Positions 36,670 to 45,295 are shown, counted from the stretch's first letter. The stretch: 64,000 nt of DNA from JBBQZO01 sp038207625 (GCA_038207625.1 JBBQZO010000026.1:1-64000); one strand, 5' to 3'. Notes: generated by a model not told the origin, from the letters alone. Made by a program: numbers and translations.

Positions 36670-37415
36670 GTGGCGCCGGCATCGGGCCGGCGCAGCGCGG
36701 TAAAGGCGGCGAACTCCCATGAACGAAAGCCCAGCAGCAGCGTGTAGCCGTCGCGTTGCGCGGGCGCCAGCTTGCGGTCGTTCTGGTGCAGCCGCGCCAG
36801 TTCGCCGGCCAGCTGCTGAATCTTTTGCACCAGCTCCTGCGCACTGGGCAGCGACAGGCGCGCCGGCAGGCACATCAGCGTCTCGCCGACCGCATCGAAC
36901 GGTCCGCTGAAATAGTCGCTCACCACATGCTCGCGGAAATACTGCTGCACCGGTCCGTCGGCCAGCCAGCGGAACGCATTGGACACGCGCAGGCTGTAGC
37001 GATTCATCGATTTCAACTCGATCACTCCCAGCCGGTCCAGCTCGGCCAGGAACACGATGCACTCCGGCTCGGACAGCGCATACGTTTCCAGCACCTGCTC
37101 GATGCTCCAGTGGCCCAGGCAGCAGATCGCCACCAGCAGCAGGCGCGGATTGGCGATCAGCGATTTTTCCTGCACCAGCGTGAGCGTGTCGGCGTGCGCC
37201 TGCACGTCGGCGGCGCGGCGCAACACGTCCTCCATCGCGATGCCGGACTCCTTGCAGATGTGGGCCAGGCGCGACAGCGCCATATCCTTCTGGCCGAACA
37301 TGCGCTTGACCGACGATTCGCTCATGCCGATGCGCTGGGCCAGCAATTTGTAGGTCAGGCCGGCGCCGCGCAATTCGGCGCGCAGCACCTGCAATACCCG
37401 TTCGGGTGAACTCAT
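36642..37415 (-). CDS. Helix-turn-helix (XRE-like) transcriptional regulator
   Basis: DNA-binding protein of 257 residues. The N-terminal HTH (about 15-55) contains TYKLLAQRIGMSESSVKRMF. The remainder (70-257) is helical, has no recognised ligand domain and contains two WxxD/E-rich segments. Start placed at 37415 with AGGGAA upstream; the longer frame to 37562 lacks a ribosome site. Its 3' end overlaps the phospholipase gene by 28 bases tail to tail, and it is divergent from the barrel gene at 37591. Confidence 0.82.
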   Translation of the reverse strand: MSSPERVLQVLRAELRGAGLTYKLLAQRIGMSESSVKRMFGQKDMALSRLAHICKESGIAMEDVLRRAADVQAHADTLTLVQEKSLIANPRLLLVAICCLGHWSIEQVLETYALSEPECIVFLAELDRLGVIELKSMNRYSLRVSNAFRWLADGPVQQYFREHVVSDYFSGPFDAVGETLMCLPARLSLPSAQELVQKIQQLAGELARLHQNDRKLAPAQRDGYTLLLGFRSWEFAAFTALRRPDAGATHQTGPRNR

Positions 37416-37440
37416 GGTCGATTCCCTGTGGTGGCGAGGA

Positions 37441-37469
37441 TGTACTGTATTCCGGTACCGAATGTACAG
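37441..37469. promoter_or_regulatory. Candidate operator between regulator and barrel gene
   Basis: TGTAC occurs at 37441 and 37463, flanking an imperfect dyad centred on CGGTACCG (37453-37460), with CTGTA and TACAG arms. It lies 26 bases before the regulator start and 120 bases before the barrel gene, a suitable place for autoregulation. No experimental analogue is known to me. Confidence 0.35.
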
Positions 37470-37590
37470 AGTTTCAGTGCCACGCACAAGTGAATGGTAC
37501 TTTTCATCGAAACTTGCGACACTGCGCTCCGAGCTGAGCCACGTGCCCGGCGCACTGGTCAACCTCCACCCTCACTTGAAAGAATTCATC

Positions 37591-38235
37591 ATGGCCAAGC
37601 ACCCGATCCTCCTTGCGCTGTTGCTTTCCGTCGCCGCCGCCGGCATGGCGACGGCCGCCGACACGAGCGCGGCGCCGGCCGCCGATACGAGCGCGGCACC
37701 GGTCGCGGCGGGCGTGTATGTCGGCGCCGGCGTGGGTCTGCGCAGCAGCTACGGCCTCGACTGCATCAGCGGCGCGACGTGCGATCTGCACACCAATCAA
37801 AGCGGCAAGCTGTACGCCGGCTATGTGTTCGGCTCGCGCCCCTTCTTCACCGGCGAGGCGGTGCGTGCGCTCGAACTGATGGCGTATGCGGGCGGCGCGG
37901 CCGACGCCGGTTTCCACACGCCGGCCGGCACCTATCTGCAAGGCGCAGGCAAGTTTCAGGGAATGGCGCTGGTCAACGCGGGCTACTTCCGCATCGATCG
38001 CTGGGAGCTGGACCCGCGCCTCGGGGTGGCCTACACGCGCGGCTCGGTCGACTATGCGCAAGGCGGCAGCGACGCCCACAACGCCTTCGGTGTGACCTAT
38101 GGCATCGGCGCCGGCTACGCGCTCGACAAGAACTGGAGCTTGCATGTCGACTGGGACCGGGTGCCGGTCAAGTTCAGCGATGCCCAGCGCACCAATGTGA
38201 ACATGTTCACCGTGGGCGCCTCTTACCACTTCTAG
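37591..38235 (+). CDS. Small outer-membrane beta-barrel protein
   Basis: A 214-residue protein with a signal peptide (1-22) and a duplicated Ala-Asp-Thr-Ser-Ala-Ala-Pro segment just after it. About eight amphipathic beta strands follow (for example GVYVGAGVGLR and ALDKNWSLHVDWDRV), and the last residues are SYHF, a typical barrel C-terminus ending in Phe. It resembles the OmpA/OmpW-like or opacity-type eight-strand barrels. Two cysteines (CISGATC) could form a disulphide. The substrate or role is unknown. Confidence 0.8.
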   Translation: MAKHPILLALLLSVAAAGMATAADTSAAPAADTSAAPVAAGVYVGAGVGLRSSYGLDCISGATCDLHTNQSGKLYAGYVFGSRPFFTGEAVRALELMAYAGGAADAGFHTPAGTYLQGAGKFQGMALVNAGYFRIDRWELDPRLGVAYTRGSVDYAQGGSDAHNAFGVTYGIGAGYALDKNWSLHVDWDRVPVKFSDAQRTNVNMFTVGASYHF

Positions 38236-38299
38236 GCGCGTCGGCGCGTCACCGTTTGGCCTGAACGCGGGCGCCATCGCGGCGCCCGCACACGGCCCC

Positions 38300-38506
38300 T
38301 TAGTCCTCGGGCTTGAGGGCGGTCTTGGCCAGTGCGCGCTTGGCTGCCTGGCGCAGGCTGCGCGCGCCTTTCGCATGCGCCCCGGCCGCGCCCGGCGCGC
38401 GCTGTTGCGCGGCCAGCGCCACCGGATTGCGCGGCTTGGTGGTTTGCTGCGACGGTTCTATCCGGATGCGCATTTTTTGGCGGGTCGCCAATGCCTTGTT
38501 CGCCAT
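38300..38506 (-). CDS. Small basic hypothetical protein downstream of hslU
   Basis: A 68-residue, strongly basic, low-complexity protein (Arg, Lys, Ala and Gln rich) starting MANKALATRQKMRIRIEPSQ. It has no known domain. It starts 13 bases after hslU ends, without a clear ribosome site, so it may depend on coupling. Codon use looks coding. It could bind nucleic acid, but that is only suggested by its charge. Confidence 0.5.
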   Translation of the reverse strand: MANKALATRQKMRIRIEPSQQTTKPRNPVALAAQQRAPGAAGAHAKGARSLRQAAKRALAKTALKPED

Positions 38507-38519
38507 AGCCGATCGCGCG

Positions 38520-39860
38520 CTACAACACGTAGCGCGACAGGTCCTCGTCGATGGCCAGCTTGTCGAGCCGCTCGTTGACGTACCCGGCGTTGATCACGAC
38601 GGCGCTGCTGCCGGGCGCACTGGCGTCAAACGACACCTCCTCAAGCAGCTTTTCCATCACCGTGTAGAGGCGCCGCGCGCCGATGTTCTCGGTGCGTTCG
38701 TTGACTGAAAAGGCGATCTCGGCGAGCCGCGTGATGCCGTCCGGCGTGAACTGCAGCGTCACGTGCTCGGTCGCCAGCAGCGCCTCGTATTGCCTGGTCA
38801 GGCAGGCGTCGGTACTGGTGAGTATGCGTTCGAAGTCGGCGATCGACAGCGATTCGAGTTCGACCCGGATCGGAAAGCGTCCCTGCAGCTCGGGGATCAG
38901 GTCGGACGGCTTGGCCAGGTGGAAAGCGCCCGAGGCGATGAACAGGATGTGGTCGGTGCGTATCATGCCGTACTTGGTGTTCACGGTGGTGCCTTCGACC
39001 AGCGGCAGCAGGTCGCGCTGCACGCCGGCGCGCGACACGTCGGCCCCGCCCACTTCCGAGCGGGTGGCGATCTTGTCGATCTCGTCGAGGAACACGATGC
39101 CGTGCTGTTCGACGTTGACGATGGCGCGCCGTTTCAGCTCGTCTTCGTTGATCAGCTTGGCGGCCTCCTCGTCGAGCAGGAACTTGAGCGCCTCCTTGAC
39201 CTTGACCTTGCGCGCCTTCTTGCGCGCGCCGCCCATGCCGGAGAACATCGACTTGATCTGCTCGGTCATCTCTTCCATGCCGGGCGGCGCCATGATCTCC
39301 ATTTGCGGGGCCTGCTCGGCCAGTTCAACCTCGACGTCGCGCTCGTCGAGCGCACCCTCGCGCAGGCGCTTGCGCAGCGTCTGGCGGGTGCCGTCGCCCT
39401 CCTTGGCGTCGGCCCCGGCGGGTGTGACGGCAAAGCCGAAGTCGCGCGGCGGCGGCAGCAGGATGTCGAGGATGCGCTCCTCGGCGGCCTCCTCGGCGCG
39501 CTGATGCACCTTGGCCATCTCGGAAGCGCGGGTCTGCTTGATGCCGATGTCGATCAGGTCGCGGATGATGGTGTCGACGTCGCGCCCGACGTAGCCCACC
39601 TCGGTGAATTTGGTGGCCTCGATCTTGATGAAGGGCGCCTCGGCCAGCCTGGCCAGGCGGCGCGCGATCTCGGTCTTGCCGACCCCGGTGGGGCCGATCA
39701 TCAGGATGTTTTTCGGGGTGATCTCGTGGCGCAGCGGCTCGGCCACCTGTTGGCGGCGCCAGCGGTTGCGCAGCGCGATGGCCACGGCGCGCTTGGCGCG
39801 GCCCTGGCCGACGACGTGTTTATCGAGTTCGGCGACAATTTCCAGCGGAGTGAGGTTCAT
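38520..39860 (-). CDS. hslU: ATP-dependent protease ATPase subunit HslU
   Basis: AAA+ unfoldase of the HslUV protease, 446 residues. Walker [10 protein letters not shown] (about 55-63), the I domain (about 110-240) with its charged low-complexity insertion, Walker [12 protein letters not shown] (near 255-265), sensor motifs and the C-terminal LSRYVL tail that docks in HslV are all visible. It starts 21 bases after hslV stops. Confidence 0.98.
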   Translation of the reverse strand: MNLTPLEIVAELDKHVVGQGRAKRAVAIALRNRWRRQQVAEPLRHEITPKNILMIGPTGVGKTEIARRLARLAEAPFIKIEATKFTEVGYVGRDVDTIIRDLIDIGIKQTRASEMAKVHQRAEEAAEERILDILLPPPRDFGFAVTPAGADAKEGDGTRQTLRKRLREGALDERDVEVELAEQAPQMEIMAPPGMEEMTEQIKSMFSGMGGARKKARKVKVKEALKFLLDEEAAKLINEDELKRRAIVNVEQHGIVFLDEIDKIATRSEVGGADVSRAGVQRDLLPLVEGTTVNTKYGMIRTDHILFIASGAFHLAKPSDLIPELQGRFPIRVELESLSIADFERILTSTDACLTRQYEALLATEHVTLQFTPDGITRLAEIAFSVNERTENIGARRLYTVMEKLLEEVSFDASAPGSSAVVINAGYVNERLDKLAIDEDLSRYVL

Positions 39861-39881
39861 GATGGGGTCCAGGAGGCGCGT

Positions 39882-40418
39882 TCAGTCCAGCGTTTCAATG
39901 GTGTGCGACATATTCGTGTAGATGCACAGGTCGGCGGCGATGGTGAGCGACTTCCTGACGATCTCGAGCGGCGTCAGCTCGGTGTTCTCCTGCAGCGCCT
40001 TGGCGGCCGACTGGGCGTAGATGCCGCCCGAGCCGATCGCGCCGATGCCGTCCTCCGGTTCGAGCACGTCGCCGTTGCCGGTGATGACCAGCGTCGATTC
40101 GCTGTCGGCCACCAGCAGCATTGCCTCGAGGCGGCGCAGCACGCGGTCGGTGCGCCAGTCCTTGGCCAGTTCGACCGAGGCGCGCAGCAGATTGCCCTGG
40201 TGCTTTTCCAGCTTGCCCTCGAAGCGGTCGAGCAGCGTGAACGCGTCGGCGGTGCCGCCGGCGAAGCCGACCAGCACCTTGCCCTGGTACAGCTTGCGCA
40301 CCTTGCGCGCCGTGCCCTTCATGACGATATTGCCCAGCGTGACCTGGCCGTCGCCGCCCAGCGCGACTTGCTTGCCGCGCCGAACGCACAAGATGGTGGT
40401 GCCGTGAAATTGTTCCAT
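39882..40418 (-). CDS. hslV: ATP-dependent protease peptidase subunit HslV
   Basis: Proteasome-like threonine peptidase, 178 residues. The N-terminus MEQFHG precedes TTILCVRRG, so the nucleophile is Thr7 and a six-residue propeptide has to be removed; E. coli HslV loses only Met. GDGQVTLG and FAGGTADAF are conserved. Start at ATG 40418; an upstream frame extension to 40493 is unlikely. Confidence 0.97.
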   Translation of the reverse strand: MEQFHGTTILCVRRGKQVALGGDGQVTLGNIVMKGTARKVRKLYQGKVLVGFAGGTADAFTLLDRFEGKLEKHQGNLLRASVELAKDWRTDRVLRRLEAMLLVADSESTLVITGNGDVLEPEDGIGAIGSGGIYAQSAAKALQENTELTPLEIVRKSLTIAADLCIYTNMSHTIETLD

Positions 40419-40508
40419 GTTTGCCTCTGTGGCGAGCGGGAGTGGACTATCCCAAGGACATGGGGGTCGTCGCGCCGATTGCAAGGCGCGCAAGAGCGCG
40501 CAGGGCGG

Positions 40509-41840
40509 TTAGTATTTGTGCGGGTAGAGCCGGGCCAGGTCGGCGAAGCCGAGCAGGCGCAGCAGCGCCGCCACCAGATGGTTGACGTCGCGAAATTCGA
40601 TCGTCTTGCCGCCCACGGCCAGCGGACGCAGGCGCGCCAGCAACTGGCCGGCGGCGCTGTAGTCGATGCGCGCCAGGCGCGAACAGTCCAGCACCACCGG
40701 GTGGTAGTGCACCGCGTATTCGTCGATCGCGTCGAGCAGCGTGTTGACCTTGCCTTCGATCACGGGTGGCAGCATGAAGCGGTCCGAGGCGCCGCTGCTG
40801 CGCTCGGCCGCCGCCATCGCCACGTGGGTGGGCGCCTCGAACGACGGGGGCGACACCTCGTAGGTGACGCAGTAATCCATCGCCGCCTCTTCGAATTCCT
40901 TCTCGCGTCCCAGCAGTTGCAGCAGTTCGAGTTGCAGCAGCCAGGGGGCAGGATTGCTGTCGCGCCGGCCGATTTCGATGCTCGCGCCGATCAGCTCGGT
41001 CAGCTCGGCCGCGCCCACCACGATCAGCTCGTGGCGGCGCGCGCGCAGGCGCTGCAGCGCGCCCAGCAGCTGGGCGCAGCCGTCGCCGTCGAGGTCGCTG
41101 ATCCGGCTCAAGTCCAGGCGCAGCACGGGATTGTTCGGTGCCAGGTGCAGCAGGCGCTCCAGCTGGGGCGCCACGCCGGCGTCGAGCACGCCGGCCAGCG
41201 CCTCGGTCGGCGTCAGACCGGCGTAGGACTGGGCCGCCGGCAGGTTCGTCTGGGTGGCCAGCCAGGATGGCGGCGAGGTTTCGAAGTGGCTGGCGTAGTC
41301 GATCGCGACGCTGTCGAACTGGTCCTGCTTGCCTTCAATTTGCAGCAGGTCGAACAGCATCCACCAGACGGCGCGGTCGACCTGGCCCAGCTCGCCGAGG
41401 CTGTCGCTGAGCATCTGTTCGGCCAGCGCATCCTGGCCGTTGGCGTACATGATCGCGATTTCTTCGATCAGCGGGGCGGTCTGGGCCGGCACGGCCGGTT
41501 CCGGCTCGCTGTCGTCACTGAGCAAGACGGTGGTGGCCAGTTCGACCATCGGCAGCGTCGGCGGGCTGCCCGCCTCGCCGTTGCTGTAGGTGGCGCGCGG
41601 GGCGCGTTTGGGGGTGCTGCCCCAGCTTGGTTCGGGCGCGTTGAAGATGTCGAAGGCCATGGCCGATTCGATCGCGTCGATCTTCATCGCCGTGGCGCGC
41701 GCGATGTCGCGCTGGCGCGCCCGTTCGGCCTCGCTGTCGACCATCAGGCGCGACGACGCGGCCGGGCGCGGCGCGCGCGCGCCCGCTGCCGGCGTGGCTG
41801 GCGGTTCCGGTTTTCTCTTGAAAATTGAGAAAATACTCAC
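40509..41840 (-). CDS. STAS-domain protein of unknown role
   Basis: Cytoplasmic 443-residue protein. The N-terminus (MSIFSIFKRKPEPP) is basic and Pro/Ala-rich. Residues about 100-215 look helical. Two STAS-like segments follow: about 225-300, with PVLRLDLSRISDLDGDGCAQ, and about 350-435, with PVVLDCSRLARIDYSAAGQL. STAS domains often act in anti-sigma-factor switches, but no kinase or sigma gene is near. It lies between dksA and hslV. Confidence 0.75.
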   Translation of the reverse strand: MSIFSIFKRKPEPPATPAAGARAPRPAASSRLMVDSEAERARQRDIARATAMKIDAIESAMAFDIFNAPEPSWGSTPKRAPRATYSNGEAGSPPTLPMVELATTVLLSDDSEPEPAVPAQTAPLIEEIAIMYANGQDALAEQMLSDSLGELGQVDRAVWWMLFDLLQIEGKQDQFDSVAIDYASHFETSPPSWLATQTNLPAAQSYAGLTPTEALAGVLDAGVAPQLERLLHLAPNNPVLRLDLSRISDLDGDGCAQLLGALQRLRARRHELIVVGAAELTELIGASIEIGRRDSNPAPWLLQLELLQLLGREKEFEEAAMDYCVTYEVSPPSFEAPTHVAMAAAERSSGASDRFMLPPVIEGKVNTLLDAIDEYAVHYHPVVLDCSRLARIDYSAAGQLLARLRPLAVGGKTIEFRDVNHLVAALLRLLGFADLARLYPHKY

Positions 41841-42000
41841 GTCGTTTCCTGTGTGATGTTTGTTGCCGTCAAGTTAGCACGGCAGCGCGGAGGCCGCTTG
41901 CGCCGGACTGGATCGCAGCGCAATGATGGCGCAGATTGCGGCCCGCCATCTAGTGTAGCCGATGGGCACGATCAGTGTCGCCTCGGCTGACACAGAAAAC

Positions 42001-42032
42001 AAAAAGCATGCGGGCCGGGCGCGCATGCTTTT
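42001..42032 (-). terminator. Intrinsic terminator after dksA
   Basis: On the minus strand AAAAGCATGCG (42032-42022) pairs perfectly with CGCATGCTTTT (42012-42002), with a 9-base loop and trailing T residues. It sits 24 bases after the dksA stop. The rest of the 41841-42055 gap shows nothing notable. Confidence 0.8.
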
Positions 42033-42055
42033 CGTGGCCGAACGGGGGCTGATGC

Positions 42056-43024
42056 TTAATCGCCGTACAGTTTCTGTTTCAGTTCGCGCCGCTGTTGCGC
42101 TTCCAGTGACAGCGTGGCGGTCGGACGCGCGATCAGGCGCGGGATGCCGATCGGCTCGCCCGTCTCTTCGCACCAGCCATAGTCGCCCCCGTCGATGCTG
42201 GCGATGGACTGCTGCACTTTCTTGAGCAGCTTGCGTTCGCGGTCGCGCGTACGCAGTTCGAGCGCATGCTCTTCCTCAATGGTGGCGCGGTCGGCCGGAT
42301 CGGGCACCAGCACGGTTTCGCGCAGATGTTCGGTGGTCTCGCCCGCATTTTTGAGCAATTCTTTTTCCAGCGTTTGCAAGCGTGCTTTGAAAAAGGCCAG
42401 CTGCGCCGGATTCATGTAGTCCTTCTCGCCCATCACCCGAATTTCGTCTTCGGTCAGGAGTCGGCTTTCTGTGCTCACGGCGGGGGTCGATTTAGTTGTT
42501 TTAGTCATGACTTCACTTACCTTCGATACGACAGAATGTTTCATTTTATCAGCTAACGGCACACCTGCTGCGGCGATTGCATCGCCGTCGCGTGGGGTGG
42601 CGCGCGCGCTGACCGATTTTGCTGTTTCCGTCTTGTTGATGACAGCGCTGTGTTGCAAAGGCGCTGGTGTGGCCTTACCTGATTGTGCCGCCGGCGACGC
42701 CGCTGCGGTGGCGGCACGCTTGGGTGGATTCTTGGTTGGTGCAGGGCTGGCCTCGGGGGCTGCTGTCACTGCCGGCGTGCGCTTGCTCGCCTTGGCGGGA
42801 GCGGCTGCGCCGACCTTGCGCGGCACCACCAGCTCGGCCGCTGCAGCGCCGGCGCGCTGGCGGGCCGGGGTGCACGCCGGGCTGGCCGGCGTAGGCTGGG
42901 CGGCGGTCAGCTTGCCCGCCAACGCCACGGCGACCGCCTTGAGGACGTCGGTCGGTGCGCGCGTGCGGGCGATCAGCGTCGCGGCGGCCGCTTTTCTAGC
43001 CGGTTTGGTTACGGATTCCTTCAT
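42056..43024 (-). CDS. dksA: DksA-family RNA polymerase regulator with long N-terminal arm
   Basis: Secondary-channel regulator of RNA polymerase working with ppGpp. The C-terminal 150 residues (from about 173, MTKTTKSTPAVSTESRLL) match DksA, with coiled-coil tip residues in DPADRATIEEEHALE. The zinc-finger region reads YGWCEETGEPIGIPRLIARP and retains only one of four cysteines. The first 170 residues are an Ala/Pro/Lys/Thr-rich low-complexity arm. Start at ATG 43024; an internal ATG at 42508 would give a standard-length protein. It follows the COG0523 GTPase by 142 bases on the same strand. Confidence 0.88.
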   Translation of the reverse strand: MKESVTKPARKAAAATLIARTRAPTDVLKAVAVALAGKLTAAQPTPASPACTPARQRAGAAAAELVVPRKVGAAAPAKASKRTPAVTAAPEASPAPTKNPPKRAATAAASPAAQSGKATPAPLQHSAVINKTETAKSVSARATPRDGDAIAAAGVPLADKMKHSVVSKVSEVMTKTTKSTPAVSTESRLLTEDEIRVMGEKDYMNPAQLAFFKARLQTLEKELLKNAGETTEHLRETVLVPDPADRATIEEEHALELRTRDRERKLLKKVQQSIASIDGGDYGWCEETGEPIGIPRLIARPTATLSLEAQQRRELKQKLYGD

Positions 43025-43166
43025 ATTGCCATCCCGTTGTCTTCCCCTCGCCAATCTCGGCGTGTCGGCAATTCACTGGTCAGTCAAAGGCCATCGGCGT
43101 CGGCGCGGTCGGTCGCGGGCCGGCACAGCGTGGCGTATGAGCGGTACATCGCAAAACCCGGATAGT

Positions 43167-44228
43167 TTATACCAAACATTGTTCCAAACCACGAATAAAC
43201 ACGTCTTTTGGTAAATTTTTGCCAATAAAAACCATTTTACTACCACGCTCTTCGTTTTCCGCCCATTTTGCCCCCAGGTCGCTGCCCATGATCTGGTGCA
43301 CGCCCTGGAATACCACCTTGCGTTCGGCCCCTTGCATCAGCAGCACGCCCTTGTAGCGCAGCATGCGCGGACCGAACACTTGCACCAGCGAGCCGAGAAA
43401 TTCGTCCAGCCGCGCGCTGTCGAACGGGCGCGTGCTCTTGAACACGAAGGCGGCGATGTCGTCGCTGTGGTGGGCGTGATGGTGGTCGGTGCGGTGATCG
43501 CAGGCGGCGCTGTGCACGTGCTCATGATCGTGGTCGTGGTCGTGGTCGTGCTGATGCGCGTGCGCGGCGTCGGCGGCGAGGAAATCCGGGTCGATCTCGA
43601 GCTTGTCGTTGAGGTTGAAGCCGCGCAGGTCAAGCACCTCGGAGAGCTGCGTCTGACCGAAACTGGCGCTGACGATCGGCGCGCGCGGATTGATGTGCTT
43701 CAGGCGCGCGGTCAGGCGCGCCAGCGCCGCGGCGTCCACCAGATCGGCCTTGGAGAGCAGGATCTTGTCGGCGAAGCCGACCTGGCGCTGGGCTTCCTCG
43801 TGCGCATCGAGCTGGTCCATCGCGTGGTGCGCGTCGACCACGGTGATCACCGCGTCGAGCACGTAATGGGCGCGCACCTGCTCGTCGACGAAGAAGGTCT
43901 GGGCCACCGGGCCCGGATTGGCCAGGCCGGTCGTTTCGATGACGACCCGGTCGAAACGCAGTTCGCCGTCTGCGCGCCGTTGCGCCAGTGCGCCGAGCGC
44001 CACGATCAGGTCGCCGCGCACGGTGCAGCAGATGCAGCCGTTGTTCATCTCGACGATCTGCTCGCCGCTGTCTTGCACGAGGATCTCGTTGTCGATGTTC
44101 TCCTGGCCGAATTCATTCTCGATGACGGCGATGCGCAGCCCGTGATCGCCTTGCAGTATGGCGTTGAGCAAGGTGGTTTTGTCGGCGCCGAGGAAACCGG
44201 TCAGGATGGTGGTGGGGATGGCTGCCAT
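43167..44228 (-). CDS. COG0523 (CobW/YjiA/ZNG-type) G3E GTPase with His-rich loop
   Basis: Metal-handling GTPase of 353 residues. The G3E domain (1-205) carries the CICC metal motif, ENEFG and the ETTGLANP switch. A His/Asp-rich loop (about 225-260) lies ahead of the C-terminal CobW_C domain. Oddity: the P-loop reads GFLGADKTT, with Asp where GxxxxGKT requires Gly, which could weaken nucleotide binding. Zinc is the likeliest metal, given the family and the single-Cys DksA next door. Start is ATG 44228. Confidence 0.88.
   Translation of the reverse strand: MAAIPTTILTGFLGADKTTLLNAILQGDHGLRIAVIENEFGQENIDNEILVQDSGEQIVEMNNGCICCTVRGDLIVALGALAQRRADGELRFDRVVIETTGLANPGPVAQTFFVDEQVRAHYVLDAVITVVDAHHAMDQLDAHEEAQRQVGFADKILLSKADLVDAAALARLTARLKHINPRAPIVSASFGQTQLSEVLDLRGFNLNDKLEIDPDFLAADAAHAHQHDHDHDHDHEHVHSAACDHRTDHHHAHHSDDIAAFVFKSTRPFDSARLDEFLGSLVQVFGPRMLRYKGVLLMQGAERKVVFQGVHQIMGSDLGAKWAENEERGSKMVFIGKNLPKDVFIRGLEQCLV
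43529..43550. repeat. Hexanucleotide tandem repeat coding for His-Asp pairs
   Basis: CGTGGT repeats about 3.7 times. On the minus strand it encodes alternating Asp and His in the metal-binding loop of the COG0523 GTPase. Unit changes would keep the reading frame and alter the number of His residues. Confidence 0.7.
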
Positions 44229-44270
44229 GGTCGTCTGGGGGCTCGCGGAATGGGATATCGGAACCGGCCG

Positions 44271-44300
44271 ATTATGCCGGAATTTATAATTCGATTGCAA
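44271..44300 (-). promoter_or_regulatory. Candidate promoter with internal palindrome upstream of COG0523 GTPase
   Basis: On the minus strand TTGCAA (44300-44295) and CATAAT (44276-44271) are 18 bases apart. The spacer holds GAATTATAAATTC (44292-44280), arms GAATT/AATTC around three bases. A dyad between -35 and -10 is a typical repressor site. It ends 43 bases before the start codon. Confidence 0.45.
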
Positions 44301-44340
44301 ATACGCCGTCCAGTCTTGCGCTGCATCAAACGCGGCGACG

Positions 44341-45288
44341 CTATTTGAGCTTGGCGCGCGGATGGGCCGCGTCGTAGATCTTGGCCAGGTGCTGGAAGTC
44401 GAGCGCGGTGTACACCTGGGTCGAGGTGATGCTGCTGTGGCCGAGCAAGTCCTGCACGGCGCGCAGGTCGCCCGACGATTGCAGCAGGTGCGAGGCGAAC
44501 GAGTGGCGCAGCATGTGCGGGTGCACGCTGGCCGGCGTGCCAACGGCCTGGCCGTGCGCCTTCAGGCGCAGCTGGATCACGCGCGCCGTGATGCGGCTGG
44601 CGCGGCTGGACAGGAACAGCGCATTGCCGCCGTCGCGCGCGGGCGGGCGCACCGCCAGCCAGGCTGCCAGTGCGGCCAGCGCCGGCGCACCCACCGGCAC
44701 CTTGCGCATCTTGTTGCCCTTGCCGGTCACCAGCACCTCGCGCTCGGCCAGGTCGATCCAGCCCAGCGCACCCGGGCGGGCGCCGTCGGCGGCACTGTAA
44801 TGCAGGTCCAGGCTGGCCAGTTCGGACACCCGCAGGCCACTCGAATAGAGCAGCTCGAACATGGCCCGGTTGCACAGCTGATCGGGCGATGGCGTGCTGT
44901 GCGCATGGGCGCCGCTGGCCACCAGGTGCACCGCGTCGTCCACCGACAGGGCCTTGGGCAGCGTCTTGGCGCGCTTGGGCGCGCGTACCGCGTCGACCGG
45001 ATTGGCGGGCAGCGCCGTCTGGCGTCCCAGCCAGTCGAAGAAACCGCGCCAGGCCGACAGCTTGCGCGCGATGCTGCGCGGGTCGAGTTGCTGGGCGTGC
45101 AGGCGTGAGGTGTAGCTGCGGATCTGGGCGTGGCCCAGCGCGGTCCACGGAGCGTCGCCGGCAAACAGGGCCAGCGCCATCAGGTCGCGTCGGTAAGCAC
45201 TCACCGTATGGGGCGACAGCTGGCGCAAGGTGGCCAACTCGTGCAGATAGCGCTGCAGCCAGTCGCGCTTGCTGTCGGGCTGCGCCAT
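44341..45288 (-). CDS. xerC: Tyrosine recombinase XerC
   Basis: Site-specific recombinase resolving chromosome dimers at dif with XerD, 315 residues. The N-terminal SAM-like domain (10-95) precedes the catalytic domain with R153, K190, H258-x-x-R261, H284 and nucleophile Y293 all present. It starts 7 bases after the DUF484 gene. In many proteobacteria dapF precedes this pair; here dapF is 5.5 kb away. Confidence 0.96.
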   Translation of the reverse strand: MAQPDSKRDWLQRYLHELATLRQLSPHTVSAYRRDLMALALFAGDAPWTALGHAQIRSYTSRLHAQQLDPRSIARKLSAWRGFFDWLGRQTALPANPVDAVRAPKRAKTLPKALSVDDAVHLVASGAHAHSTPSPDQLCNRAMFELLYSSGLRVSELASLDLHYSAADGARPGALGWIDLAEREVLVTGKGNKMRKVPVGAPALAALAAWLAVRPPARDGGNALFLSSRASRITARVIQLRLKAHGQAVGTPASVHPHMLRHSFASHLLQSSGDLRAVQDLLGHSSITSTQVYTALDFQHLAKIYDAAHPRAKLK

Positions 45289-45295
45289 CGCAGGC

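Noticed and set aside
38763..41828. Plus-strand ORF of 1021 codons opposite hslU, hslV and the STAS gene
   Set aside because: Antisense to hslUV, whose identity is certain. The long frame follows from GC-rich third positions.
43529..43550. CRISPR-like short repeat
   Set aside because: The unit is six bases with no spacers and is coding sequence for a His-Asp run.
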